From assembly GCA_023052935.1 (NCBI GenBank), contig CM041297.1, positions 106,259,563 to 106,323,562 on the forward strand: a stretch of 64,000 nucleotides of DNA. The letters run 5' to 3'. The first letter of the stretch is position 1. Each line of letters begins with the position of its first letter. This DNA comes from Piezodorus guildinii. Taxonomy: Eukaryota > Arthropoda > Insecta > Hemiptera > Pentatomidae. The notes beneath the pieces were generated by a model, which saw only the letters and a program-made list of their open reading frames with translations, did no database searches and was not told the DNA's origin. A program made the position numbers and the translations under genes. This document shows positions 1 through 9,558 of the stretch, one piece after another.

Positions 1-434
1 GGCACGAGATTTTTTATTTATTTATCTGTTTAATAAGAACTATTTAAATCTATATCCGATTGAACTTAACACATAAACAAACAGTTCCACCTAGAATTAA
101 GCCTAGCACACTCAGAATTAAGAGATAACAGCGTAATGTTGACCATGGTTGGCCTCAGAAATTGTTTTCGTTGTTTCAGGGGACAAACAGACCAATTAGG
201 CAGCCTTTAAAACACTCCGTACTAGTTGTTTTGGCCTTACACTGTCCCAATATTTGCTTTTTAGATCCCTCTGGCTCTGCTAAAGAGAGCTAAGGATTCA
301 TTAGCAAGATTATAAAGAAAAACTAGTGGGCAGAACATCCCAAGGAACATTGTCTCTTATTAGCTGTTGTTTCCTAGAAAAACAAAAAACTTCCTGCAAT
401 AGATTGTTTCCACAAAAATAAAACTGATATATTT
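1..434. other. Unassigned AT-rich sequence
   Basis: No open frame, splice-bounded exon or repeat is recognisable here. The first eight bases are GGCACGAG, which equals a common cDNA-library adaptor end; see findings. Confidence 0.5.
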
Positions 435-823
435 GTTTTCATTTCTTTATTTGAAATTAACGACTGTATTTGATAAAACAACAATTAAATATCCTATATC
501 ATAAAATACATGAAAACATCTGTAGAGAAACTGCTTATTGGCAACACTCCACTAAATTATCCAAAAAAGGTCATATTCCTGTTCCTGTTAGACGCCTCAG
601 AGGTTTATCAGGAATTAAAGAGGAAGCAGGAATTGAAACTAGTGAGTTATGTGATGGAAGGAATAATACTAGATTCCGGCCAAATCAGGAACATATTGAA
701 CTTTAATGTCTTTATAAATCTGTTTATTCGTTAACAAGTAAAAGACATTGAGGATTTTGAATTGTAAGGACAGTACACAAGAAAAATTCGATTGTTTTGA
801 ACAGCCCAAATGCTCTACTCCGT

Positions 824-830
<7 letters not shown>
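435..830 (-). pseudogene. Jockey-type LINE 3' fragment, element-3 family
   Basis: Read on the minus strand, the part near 745-825 gives a decayed version of the ORF2 C-terminal motif seen in element 3 (a G-x-E-x-x-G stretch, then Q-x-K-I-L). The part near 470-640 resembles the element 3 terminal segment around its RRLKRRWPRDLL-like end and 3' UTR (compare 53740-53910). The reading frame is broken several times and the 5' part is missing. This is a dead 5'-truncated retrotransposon copy. It ends against the microsatellite at 825. Confidence 0.6.
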
Positions 831-879
<49 letters not shown>

Positions 880-908
880 ATTTTTTTTTTTTTTTTTTTT
901 TTTTTTTT
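825..908. repeat. (TA)n microsatellite followed by T-run
   Basis: About 26 TA units run directly into about 32 T residues. The short ORFs in this stretch, rich in Tyr-Ile or Phe, are artefacts of the simple repeat. Confidence 0.95.
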
Positions 909-1109
909 ATTCAAACAGGTTATCTCCACATTTATTTTATTTATCCTACCTTGTACATTATGCAATACCATTGATGGAAACATTAACTTGCGGATTATGC
1001 TAGTATCTTAATATTGGCGATTACTTCTTTTAAGTAGATCGTTTTCCATTTATGAAGCACCTCCTTTGTCTCTGGTATCCTCCTGACTTGTTTTCTGTTT
1101 ATGTTAAAA

Positions 1110-1450
1110 TGAGCTGCGCCCGTAACCTTTTTTCTGCCCGTACCCAAAACCTTTAAGGTACGGGTAGTTGTTTTCCGCCATCAGCTGAGATCGTCCTTTG
1201 GCTTCCGCAAAGGTCTGCAGTTACCAAACTGTTTACCAACACTGTATGAACAGTATTCAGTATTCATTCAGTACCAAACCATCGTTCAGCTACAAAAGAG
1301 ATGGACTTTAGCAAAATATGCTCAGTTGACTCCAGGTCACCACAACTAGGACTTGAAGGGTTGGTGTCTATCCTAAATCCAGAAAGCTTAGCACAGTAGC
1401 ACCCATGTCCTGTAAGGAGTCCGGGAGGACCTATGCTTTTCTTCTCATTT
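1110..1450 (-). pseudogene. I/R1-like LINE C-terminal fragment
   Basis: The minus-strand frame includes LLTGHGCYCAKL followed by an SPSCGDLESTEHILL-type stretch. This is the Cys/His motif found near the C-terminus of I-, R1- and Loa-group retrotransposon ORF2 proteins (TGHG-x-F...C-x-x-C...T-x-H-x-L). The first Cys of the usual C-x-x-C pair is degenerate. No RT or endonuclease remains. It belongs to a different LINE clade from the three complete elements in this window. Confidence 0.6.
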
Positions 1451-1626
1451 ACATAAAAGAATTGACGATTCTTAAAGAAAAAATAATGGAAAAAAAAATA
1501 TTTTTTTATTCTGAGACAGCTAGCCTCCAAAGAATAATATAAATGTACAATTTAAAATTTATCTCCTGACTATGGAAATTTTATATTACGTACATAATGA
1601 ATGAAAAATTATATTACATATCATGA

Positions 1627-1628
<2 letters not shown>

Positions 1629-1682
<54 letters not shown>
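1629..1682. repeat. (AT)n microsatellite
   Basis: About 27 uninterrupted AT dinucleotides. Confidence 0.95.
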
Positions 1683-1689
<7 letters not shown>

Positions 1690-2884
1690 GTAGTATGTAT
1701 ATATGTATTTACAAAGGTAATGTTGCTACCTTAAAGAATTACACATAATAATACATATACATAAGCAAAGAAAAATTTAGATAATAATTGACAAAATAAA
1801 AATTAAGATTATGAGCCCAAATAGTCAAACTTATAAAGGCATGGTAGATTGATTTTTAGGGAGAATTTACGAATGGAAATGGATAAGGAAGACCAAAATG
1901 AAGGAACGTTAATGATAGAGGATGACTTAAATGGAGCAGTTCTATGAGAGGGAATTAGAAGATTCAAGGGCTGGGATCTTGTGTTGATAGAGAGTGAGGG
2001 TGAACATTTTGTAAATATAGAGTGGATTTTGGTTCTGAAGGATTGGTAAAGACAGGTAAGTATATCCGTCGAAGTTTAGACCCACTTCAAATCAGCATAC
2101 CGACTAATAAATAATGCAATACAAAAATAATCTACGGCATATCTACACAATCAATAGCAAATCTTTCTTTTTATTTAAAAGAAGCTCCACCTTCTTGTTT
2201 CTATTTGACATTTTTTATTAGGCCTTTTCGCGAGTGACCCTTCCAGACTTTGAGGACTGATTGGAAAGGTCAACTGTCAATTGGCTTTAGCGTCATCTTC
2301 AAGATTGGTAGGAGGCTCCCAGGTCAAATGCCGTCTTTACAATTATTAGTCTTCATGATTCTTAGCTCCTGAAGAAATTCATATAGCTGTAGAAATGTCA
2401 AGCTGAAACTGTAAGTGGTAATTTTCGTTTATAGTCGTAATGTAAAATAAAGAAGAACATGGTATGCTACTTACTCATACGAGCTTTAAGCAATACGCTC
2501 AAATGTTTGGGACTGCAAATAAAACTACAAATGCTTCACTGTGTTTCAACGTTAGTATTGTAGAAAAACGACTTTGCAGAGTGACTTACACCAGCCGACT
2601 TTCAGGTAATACTCAATGTGGACTCAATACTATTTTAAAAACAAATATATACACTCTACGACCCTCTATTTTTTAAATTAGTCTCCACCAACATGCTCAA
2701 AAACATCAAGAAAAGAACGCAAGGTCTTACGAAATAAAATTACAGAAGAAATGTCTGATATTCCGTTTGCGCATCAATTTAAAAAAAGCAGTTTAAGTCA
2801 ATTGGGTTGTTTTAAATTTAAAATGTCATTCTTCAGTACTATTTCTTTAAAGAGGATAAATCATGAAGCGTTTTAGGGCGCCAT
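1683..2884. other. Unassigned AT-rich sequence
   Basis: No gene, exon or recognisable transposon is seen. The 70-codon frame at 2464-2676 has no domain and normal background composition, so it is not called. Confidence 0.5.
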
Positions 2885-3354
2885 CGCACATACACAACAT
2901 GTTACTTAAACCTATATGGACGTACGGTACTCAGGTGTGGGGCTCATGCAAAAAATGACTCTTACAGACAGTTCAAATCTTTCAATCTAAATTCCTCCGC
3001 TTCATCACTCACGTCCCATTTACGTAACCAATAAATCATTACACAAAGACCTCGACATACTAATCGTAACGGATATCATTAAAAAATACTACGAACATTT
3101 TCACGATCACTCACTGGACATCCAAACCTACTGGTACAAAACCCACCAAGGAGACTGAAACGCCTCTGGAGCAGAGACCTACTTCTTTAGCAGATCTTCT
3201 ACGCCAAGGAGTGCCTTCACTGGGAGGTTTCTTCGCTCACGAATTCAGAAGAATCCTGAAGGAGGTTTTCCGTAATGGTCATCAATGTTACAATATATGC
3301 CTAAAAGCATTTGTATATTACTTTTCATAAATAAATAAAAAAAAAAAAAAAAAA
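2885..3354 (+). pseudogene. Jockey-type LINE 3' fragment with poly(A)
   Basis: The plus strand gives LLKPIWTYGTQVWGSCKK followed by a stop, then pieces of the conserved 'FQSKFLRFITHVPF' and 'RRLKRLW-RDLL' C-terminal motifs of Jockey ORF2. A short 3' UTR and an uninterrupted A-run ending at 3354 follow. It lacks the endonuclease and the RT core, as expected for a 5'-truncated LINE insertion. Several frameshifts and stops show it is old. Confidence 0.75.
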
Positions 3355-3569
3355 GGACACCATCGTAATCGAAATCCCCAACCACTAGAAAAAGTAAGCA
3401 GTAAAATAGAATAAATTATATTTAAATATGCTTCTCAGTTTGGGTCCCTACTTTGGAAACCTGAACAGCTAAAATTGTTAAATAAAATTTATGAAATACA
3501 TAATAAAAATTGTATTTTTTTTTTATTTCTAAATATTTAGCTTTCCGACTATATTACTATTCTTATATT

Positions 3570-3985
3570 AAAAAAAAAAAAAAAAAAAGTACCTAAAAAA
3601 TATGTTTACTCTTTTATTCCTCAGTTGGTAATAAAATTCCTTCAACTTGTATATTCACCTGTTTTCATCAATGATTACGAGATAAAATTATTACTTTTTT
3701 TCAATTCTACAAAATCAAAGGTATATAAAAACAAGATAATTTAAAATATCGTCGTCTAAGCTTTATCAGACTATTCAAATTAGAATGAAACCTACATGAT
3801 GTCAAAGCCTATTAAAGTTAACATCGAATTAATGTTTAACCAAAATCCATTTTGGCGTTTTTTAGAAAATCATAAAATGGTGCAAAATGCTTGGTTTAAA
3901 GTGGATCTTCTAGTTGGCCGATTTTATAGAAAAAGTAGTTGCAGTGCAACAATACGACTAAACCAAAATAAAAATAAAAAATAAG
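3570..3985 (-). repeat. Dispersed repeat R1, partial copy
   Basis: This stretch matches, with divergence, the part of R1 at 38650-38960: the segment from 'tattcacctgttttcatca' to the 'atgaaacctacatgat' block and onward. It lies in the same orientation as the copy at 38290-39205. The 62-codon frame inside it is not a gene. Confidence 0.65.
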
Positions 3986-4915
3986 TGTTAGACTCTTTTC
4001 TACCTTGTTTATTTAGCCGGGTATAAGTTTCGGTTAATTTAAATTTTCGTGATTTTTTAAAAACATTTTCTTGTCTACTTAGGTAATGACCATACCTGTA
4101 TACAGTACTCTCATCAGCACCCTAGTTTTTGTTTCGTTCTAAAATATACAAAATTACAGGAGTTAATAATTTTTAAAAGAAAATGTTATTTTAACACGAA
4201 AGAGAATTTTATAACTCGAGAACAGCTTAGTTTCAGTCACCAAAATTATGTCACCTATAAACATCGCATAGATGTGTAACCTTTGTTAGTTTCATTATTT
4301 TTCACTCAGTCCCTTTTGAGATATTTCCGTGTAAACTTCGCGAAAAACGAGTTTTTGCCATTTTTTAAAATTCGTATACAGAAAAGGACTATGTTCTCAA
4401 GATCGAAATTTTTACCGCAAGTAGAGCTAAGACGAAGCTATGTGTGAAAAAAAAAATCAAAGGAAAGGCGTTTTTTATTTTTTTTATTTTACCACTTTCT
4501 TCACTTTTAAGCAAAACAAATTGAAAAATAAAAGATATAAACATTTCCTTATCTTATTGTTAGTTTTTGTATTGACTCAATATCTGCAAAATTACCAGAA
4601 TTAGGGAGATTTTTCCAACACATTTTTTTTTTTCGCGATGCTGACTTAAAACGGCTGCAACACTAAAAGTATTTGTCAGAAAAAAAATTATCTAGTTTTT
4701 TTATTTGTGAAAATATAGAGAATAATTGCTTAAAAAATCATTACAATAAAAAATGTTGAGGGCAAAATTAATGAAAATTGGACGATTTCAAATGGATTGT
4801 CCCGTATTTAAGGTGGAAACTTGAATTCGAAAATTTTTCGACCGCAATATTTTCGCTTACTTTAAATTTCATAAATAGGCAATTGAAGGTAAAACTTATT
4901 AATCAATAATTTAAG
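3986..4915. other. Unassigned AT-rich sequence
   Basis: No coding exon or defined repeat boundary was found. Parts of 4290-4460 may be very decayed R1-like sequence, but I cannot show this. Confidence 0.4.
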
Positions 4916-5790
4916 TCTTACTTAGATCCCGAAATTGCATCATAGATCTCTAAACGAACCTTTCTCAAATTGAAGACTGGTGTAACAACTGGAGAATCAA
5001 AGTCAATCAATCCAAATGCAAACATGTCACCTTCACCCTTCGAAGACAATCTAGTTCTCTTTAACTCCATTCCGCTCCCTTACTCTGACACATTCCGGTA
5101 TCTTTGCTTCCTTCTAGACAAAAGACTAACTTGGAACCCGCATACTAGACTTAAACGACAAGAACTTAATCGACGATTTGGCCAATTATACAGACTACTG
5201 AACAGAAATTCTAAACTATCTATCGAAAACAAACTGCTAATATACAAGACAGTTCTGAAACCTATCTGGACCTACGGACTTGAACTGTGGGGGACAGCTA
5301 AATTTTCTAACATCAAACGCATTCAATCCTTCCAATCCAAAGTCCTGCGAACAATAGTTAATACTCCTTTTTATGTCACCAACCATACCTTACACCGTGA
5401 CCTAAAACCTCCATTTATTTTAGACCTAATACTATCGAAATTCTCTAAAGTCCATCAGAACCTTATCTAGAAAGGTTGAAACGGCAGTGGCCTCTTGTAA
5501 CATGTAAATCGGAGTTCTAGTATTGGCTAGATTCTCCACTCATGTGTTGTATGCTTGAGATTGTATATACGTATGAGTGACTTTTGTATATATTCTTATT
5601 GATTCTGTTTTGTATATATGTATATTGTATTATTATTTTAGAAATTTATTGTTTTGCATAGATTGTGTGAATGTAGTATGAATGTTGTACTTAATCAATA
5701 TTAAAAATGTCCTAAATTGGACTGATTGCAATATTGCTCAATAAAGAATTGTTTCTCAAAAAAAAATAAAAATAATAATAATATAATAAA
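4916..5790 (+). pseudogene. Jockey-type LINE 3' fragment, element-2 family
   Basis: The frame 4970-5470 carries the ORF2 C-terminal third of the element 2 family: RLTWNPHTRLKRQELNRRFG, then KPIWTYGLELWGTAK, then FQSKVLRTIVN. It is nearly identical to residues ~740-870 of element 2 ORF2. The first ~50 bases read in another frame (IEDWCNNWRIKVN), so there is a frameshift near 5030-5045. A deletion of about 30 codons removes the stretch between HQNLI and RLKRQWP. The 3' UTR ends in CTCAATAAAGAATTGTTTCTC and an A-rich tail. The copy is 5'-truncated and dead but relatively young. Confidence 0.85.
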
Positions 5791-7621
5791 GAAATAAAAT
5801 AATTTAAGATGAAACTCAACACCTACCTTCACATTAGCTAAACACAACACTAAGCAGTCAGTACTTAATCTTATGCGGTTGGTGTACGAGTAATTGATAT
5901 TTTTCCTAAGGAGCTAAGTAAAATTGCAAAGTTATGACTGATAACCCGGCACGGACTGATCCAGCTTAAGTAGAGGACTTAATCCAAGGCGATCGCTTGA
6001 AGATTGCCGTTAAAATTTGATCAAGCCAGCTCCGGGAGCCTATTATCATCGGGGGCTATGAATATGCACGGGCGGGGGTGCCCTTACCTGAATATACATT
6101 AGTCAATTTGCTGCCTCCTCCAATTTCAGCGGCCCCTCAGCGCACTTGCGCTCCGCAAATATATCTGTACCCTAATGAGCCGGGCAGATGCGCCAGCTTC
6201 CATGCAAATTATCTATCAAGCTGGAAATATGAGCCAAACAGTGAGATTGGATTATTCTCTATGATGATGATACACCAAATGTAGATGGAACAGCTTCTCT
6301 TCAACGAAATTATCTCAAGTGCATGCGGTGTCGCATATCATTATCTAAATGTGTGGAGACCGATATATACTACTATGTTCGGTGGCATAAAGGGTAATAA
6401 AATAATTATCTTAAAATATACATTTATTTATAAAATAGTAGATATAATTATACAGCGAGGCATTGTTATCATCAAGAATGCTGAGGTTCCGATTTACCAC
6501 ATAATATTACATATAAGTACCTTTGGACATATCTGCATAATTTCTTTAAAGGCTTGACCCCGATCTCCTCCGTCCGCGGCTTGACTTCCGCTTCTCTTAC
6601 CGTCCGGGCTCTGACTCCCCCAGTTAAAGGCTATCTCCTCCAAGCAGTGGAAGGGTGCAGTTTTTTGCATAGGCCTTCTAAGAACCCTTCCTGCTTGTCG
6701 CCCGGAAACTGCTCTATTTTATACGATTAAAAAATATGTCTTCACCTACCAGTATTCTCGATACATAGCAATACTCACCGAAAAAACAAGTTTTAAACTG
6801 TATCCCATTCAGATAAACATTTATAAGAATGTAAAATAAAAAAACAAAACAGCTATTGATTGTTAGAATATACACAAAAAGTTCCGAAAAAGAAGCTTAG
6901 AATTCCTAAATAAAAATTCTGTGAGAGGCCTATGGTTTGGGTCTCGCGAAACGATTCCGAATCTAACAAGGAGCTTCCTAGAGGACTTAGATGTAAGCAC
7001 CTGGGATGTCGTGATTTTGACTGAAGATGTAATCCTGGACTTTCTGGGAATTATGTATCATCATACATATGATTAGCAGTGTTCCAGTCCATTTTTTTTT
7101 CTTTTGAAAATGCAATGATTATTAAAAATAAATATAAAATATATTTATATTAAAAATTGTCCATTAAGGAAAAACTAAAGTAAGCTGTGTAATTAGCAAT
7201 CCAATTAAGTTGGGCAGCATCACTTTTTTCAATAAAGTGTATCTCTCATCAAAGAAGAACAAGAATCATTAGTTAATGAAATTGTATTAAATTTTAAAAT
7301 TTTAGTTAACAATGTCAATTTTCAATTTTTTTATTTTTAGCCTTAAGTTCTTATTTTCGTCTGTGAATGGACAATCAGTTAATGATTAATAATAAATTAA
7401 AATATTTGTTTAAAAATGTATCAACAGTTATTTAATTTAGATTGAGATTCAGTATGGCGTTTATAACAAAGCAACAAACTATATTTGGTTAGCATAAAGC
7501 ATTTTTCCCTTTTCTCTCAGGTCTCGTGCCACCGTCTATAAGGCTACTCGGAGCATTATCAGTGGGTGAGAAGTTACGAGTAAGCGGATATAAATGAGCT
7601 AGTCGGTGAAAATTGTTTTTA
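5791..7621. other. Unassigned sequence with two GC-richer islands
   Basis: No gene is recognised. Two stretches (about 5930-6300 and 6550-6720) are clearly GC-richer than the surroundings and lack simple repeats and LINE similarity. The frames at 6078-6284 and 6285-6557 have no domain signature and no convincing splice context. The islands could be regulatory or an unrecognised noncoding exon. Confidence 0.4.
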
Positions 7622-8641
7622 TTTTTTATTTTTTATAACTTTACATCTTTATTCACACCTGTCAATAGTACAATAAACAATCAGTGAATTTGCTATAGTA
7701 TAATACATATGACATGATAGGCATGAGGGAGAGCAGTACCCAGCGGCACCCACTCCTGGCATGAGTTCAGCGAGCATTATTAAAGGAGAAGGTCTCTCAT
7801 CCAACTCCTCTTTAGCCTTCTGTGGGCATTGTCTGGTATAAGTGTTGTCGCTATGCTGTTGATGCGTGCGTTCGGATGTCCTTGTAGTTTGTCGTGGAAC
7901 TGTTTGTAGTGTGTCCGTATGTGCTCATTGACGGTTGGCATGTGAAGGTCAGTATGTAAAGTTATGTTGCTAACGTACCACGGTGCTTTTGTTATTGTTC
8001 TGAAAGTTTTAGCTTGAAAGATTTGAATTTTGTTAATATGGGTTTTTTTCGCTGACCCGTATATCTGTGATGTGTATGTCCAAATAGGTTTTAGTAAGTA
8101 AGTGTATGTGTTTAATTTTTGTCTAAGTTTCAGTTTTGAGTGCTTTTTAAAGAGTGAGTAAAGAAGTCTCAGTCTTTGGTTGGGGGTTATTTTTTTCTTT
8201 TTAATATGTGGACCCCAAGTCATTCTACGGTCAAATGTCAGACCAAGGTAGTGTACTGTGTCTGTCTGTGGGATTTGTGTGTTGTCTAAGAAAACTGGAG
8301 GACACGTCTCTTGTCGTAGAGTAAAGGTGATGTGATGTGATTTTTCATGATTTAGTCTGATTTTCCAAAGTTTGAACCTGTCGTGTAGTTTATTAAATAA
8401 TGTTGTAGGGTCTTTGAGGCTTGTGTTGGGTTTTTTATGACATGTTAAGATTGCTGTGTCGTCTGCATATGTCGCTGTTAGAATGTTAGAGGTGCAAGGT
8501 ATGTCATGAGTGTATATAGTATAGAGTAGTGGGGCAAGCACTGCACCTTGACGTACTCCTGCTGCGATAGATCGAATAAAAGATAGTTCCGACCCCTGCC
8601 TGACGGAGAAAAATCTGTCACAAAGGAATGATGTGAAAATT
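7622..8641 (-). pseudogene. 5'-truncated Jockey LINE, element-1 family
   Basis: The minus-strand frame 8541-7780 matches the last ~250 residues of element 1 ORF2, including ATYADDTAIL (RT motif C), HYLGLTFDRRMTWGPHI, LLKPIWTYTSQIYGSAKK, RTITKAPWYVSNITLHTDL and RRLKRSWMRDLLL. Similarity extends upstream in another frame to about 8640 (FFSVRQGSEL, then AGVRQGAVLAPLLY). The B-motif proline is replaced by Arg, and there is a frameshift near 8500-8540. The 3' end (GTGTGAATAAAGATGTAAAG, then an A-rich tail near 7622-7645) matches element 1. Its 5' end abuts the T-tail of a SINE in the same orientation; see findings. Confidence 0.85.
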
Positions 8642-8961
8642 TAAAAAAAAAAAAAAAAAAAGCCTGTACCACTACAACCCATGAAGGGTCTTGGGCACAT
8701 ATAGAGATTCGTACTGTTTACAGGCCAACGGCCGTGCAATGTGGTGATTAGGCCGAAATCACATTCAGCCGCTAGGTTTTTCCGCCAATTTTGGGTACCC
8801 ACTTTAAAGAGACTGGGTCTGCCCAAGGATCGTCTCCAGACCCTAGGGTCGCTCCCCGGCTGAATTAACAGAATAAATAATATTCTGTCAAAGCCGGGAT
8901 TCGAACCCAGGACACGGATAACAGTAGACTAGTGCTTTATCCACTTGAACACGCCGCTCCC
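8642..8961 (-). mobile_element. SINE1 copy, tRNA-derived, poly(T)-tailed
   Basis: In sense orientation (minus strand) it starts GGGAGCGGCGTGTTCAAGTG, a tRNA-like head with an A-box-like segment. A perfect B-box-like GGGTTCGAATCCCGGC follows, then an unrelated body ending GTAGTGGTACAGGC, then T19 (plus-strand A-run 8643-8661). The tRNA-like head makes Pol III transcription likely. Other copies lie at 10384-10690, 11309-11642 and 36055-36338. No clear target-site duplication was found for this copy on its own. Confidence 0.85.
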
Positions 8962-9452
8962 ATAGAAGGTTGAATACAAAAATAATAGAAGAAGTAAAAA
9001 ATTAAAGAAGGTATATCTATGTCTGGCTACTTCGAAGGATTACCCACATAGCTCAATCAACTATAAGAATTACTGATTTTGGTGTTGTTTTTGAGTATTC
9101 AAAATAAATACTTGTTTTAAGTAAATATTAAAGCTATTGTCTTCTAAAAAAAAAAAAAAAAGAATTAAGAGGGATTATAAAAAGCCATTATGGAGCAAGA
9201 TGTTGTTTATTGAAATCAATGTCGCAAAAAAATGGTGATATTTCACAAATTTTTTCTAGGTTATTCAAATACCAAATATTTACATTAATTATTCATGAAT
9301 GTCGAATGTTTAATTATAAATTTAGGAACTTAAATTGACAAGAATAAGGCTTCTTACAGTAAGCAGAGTACAAATAATATGATATCATAAATTAAATAAC
9401 CGAAATACAAGGCACATGTTAACTTATGGGAGAATGGGATCCAATCGTGTCC
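8962..9452. other. Downstream flank and 3' UTR of the host gene
   Basis: The part nearest 9452 is the probable 3' UTR of the minus-strand host gene. No other feature is seen beyond an A-run at 9147-9161. Confidence 0.5.
9206..9211 (-). promoter_or_regulatory. Candidate poly(A) signal of host gene
   Basis: TTTATT on the plus strand is AATAAA on the minus strand, about 240 bases after the stop codon at 9453. It is a consensus hexamer in the expected place, but such hexamers are common in AT-rich DNA. Confidence 0.4.
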
Positions 9453-9558
9453 TCAGGCGTTCTTGGTAACAGCGGTGGCCAAAGGGCTTGCTTGCCTGTT
9501 GTATTTGTCGTAAGCGTTTCCTAGGGCCTTCAGGATGGGTCCGATGTACTCCAAGGAC
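9453..9558 (-). CDS. Host gene coding exon 4 (C-terminal tail)
   Basis: Acceptor TGTTCTTGCAG|GTCCTTGG. One base completes Arg127, then 34 codons (SLEYIGPILKALGNAYDKYN and onward to TKNA) and TGA at 9455-9453. The phase fits exon 3 exactly. Composition is GC-richer than the intron around it. Confidence 0.8.
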
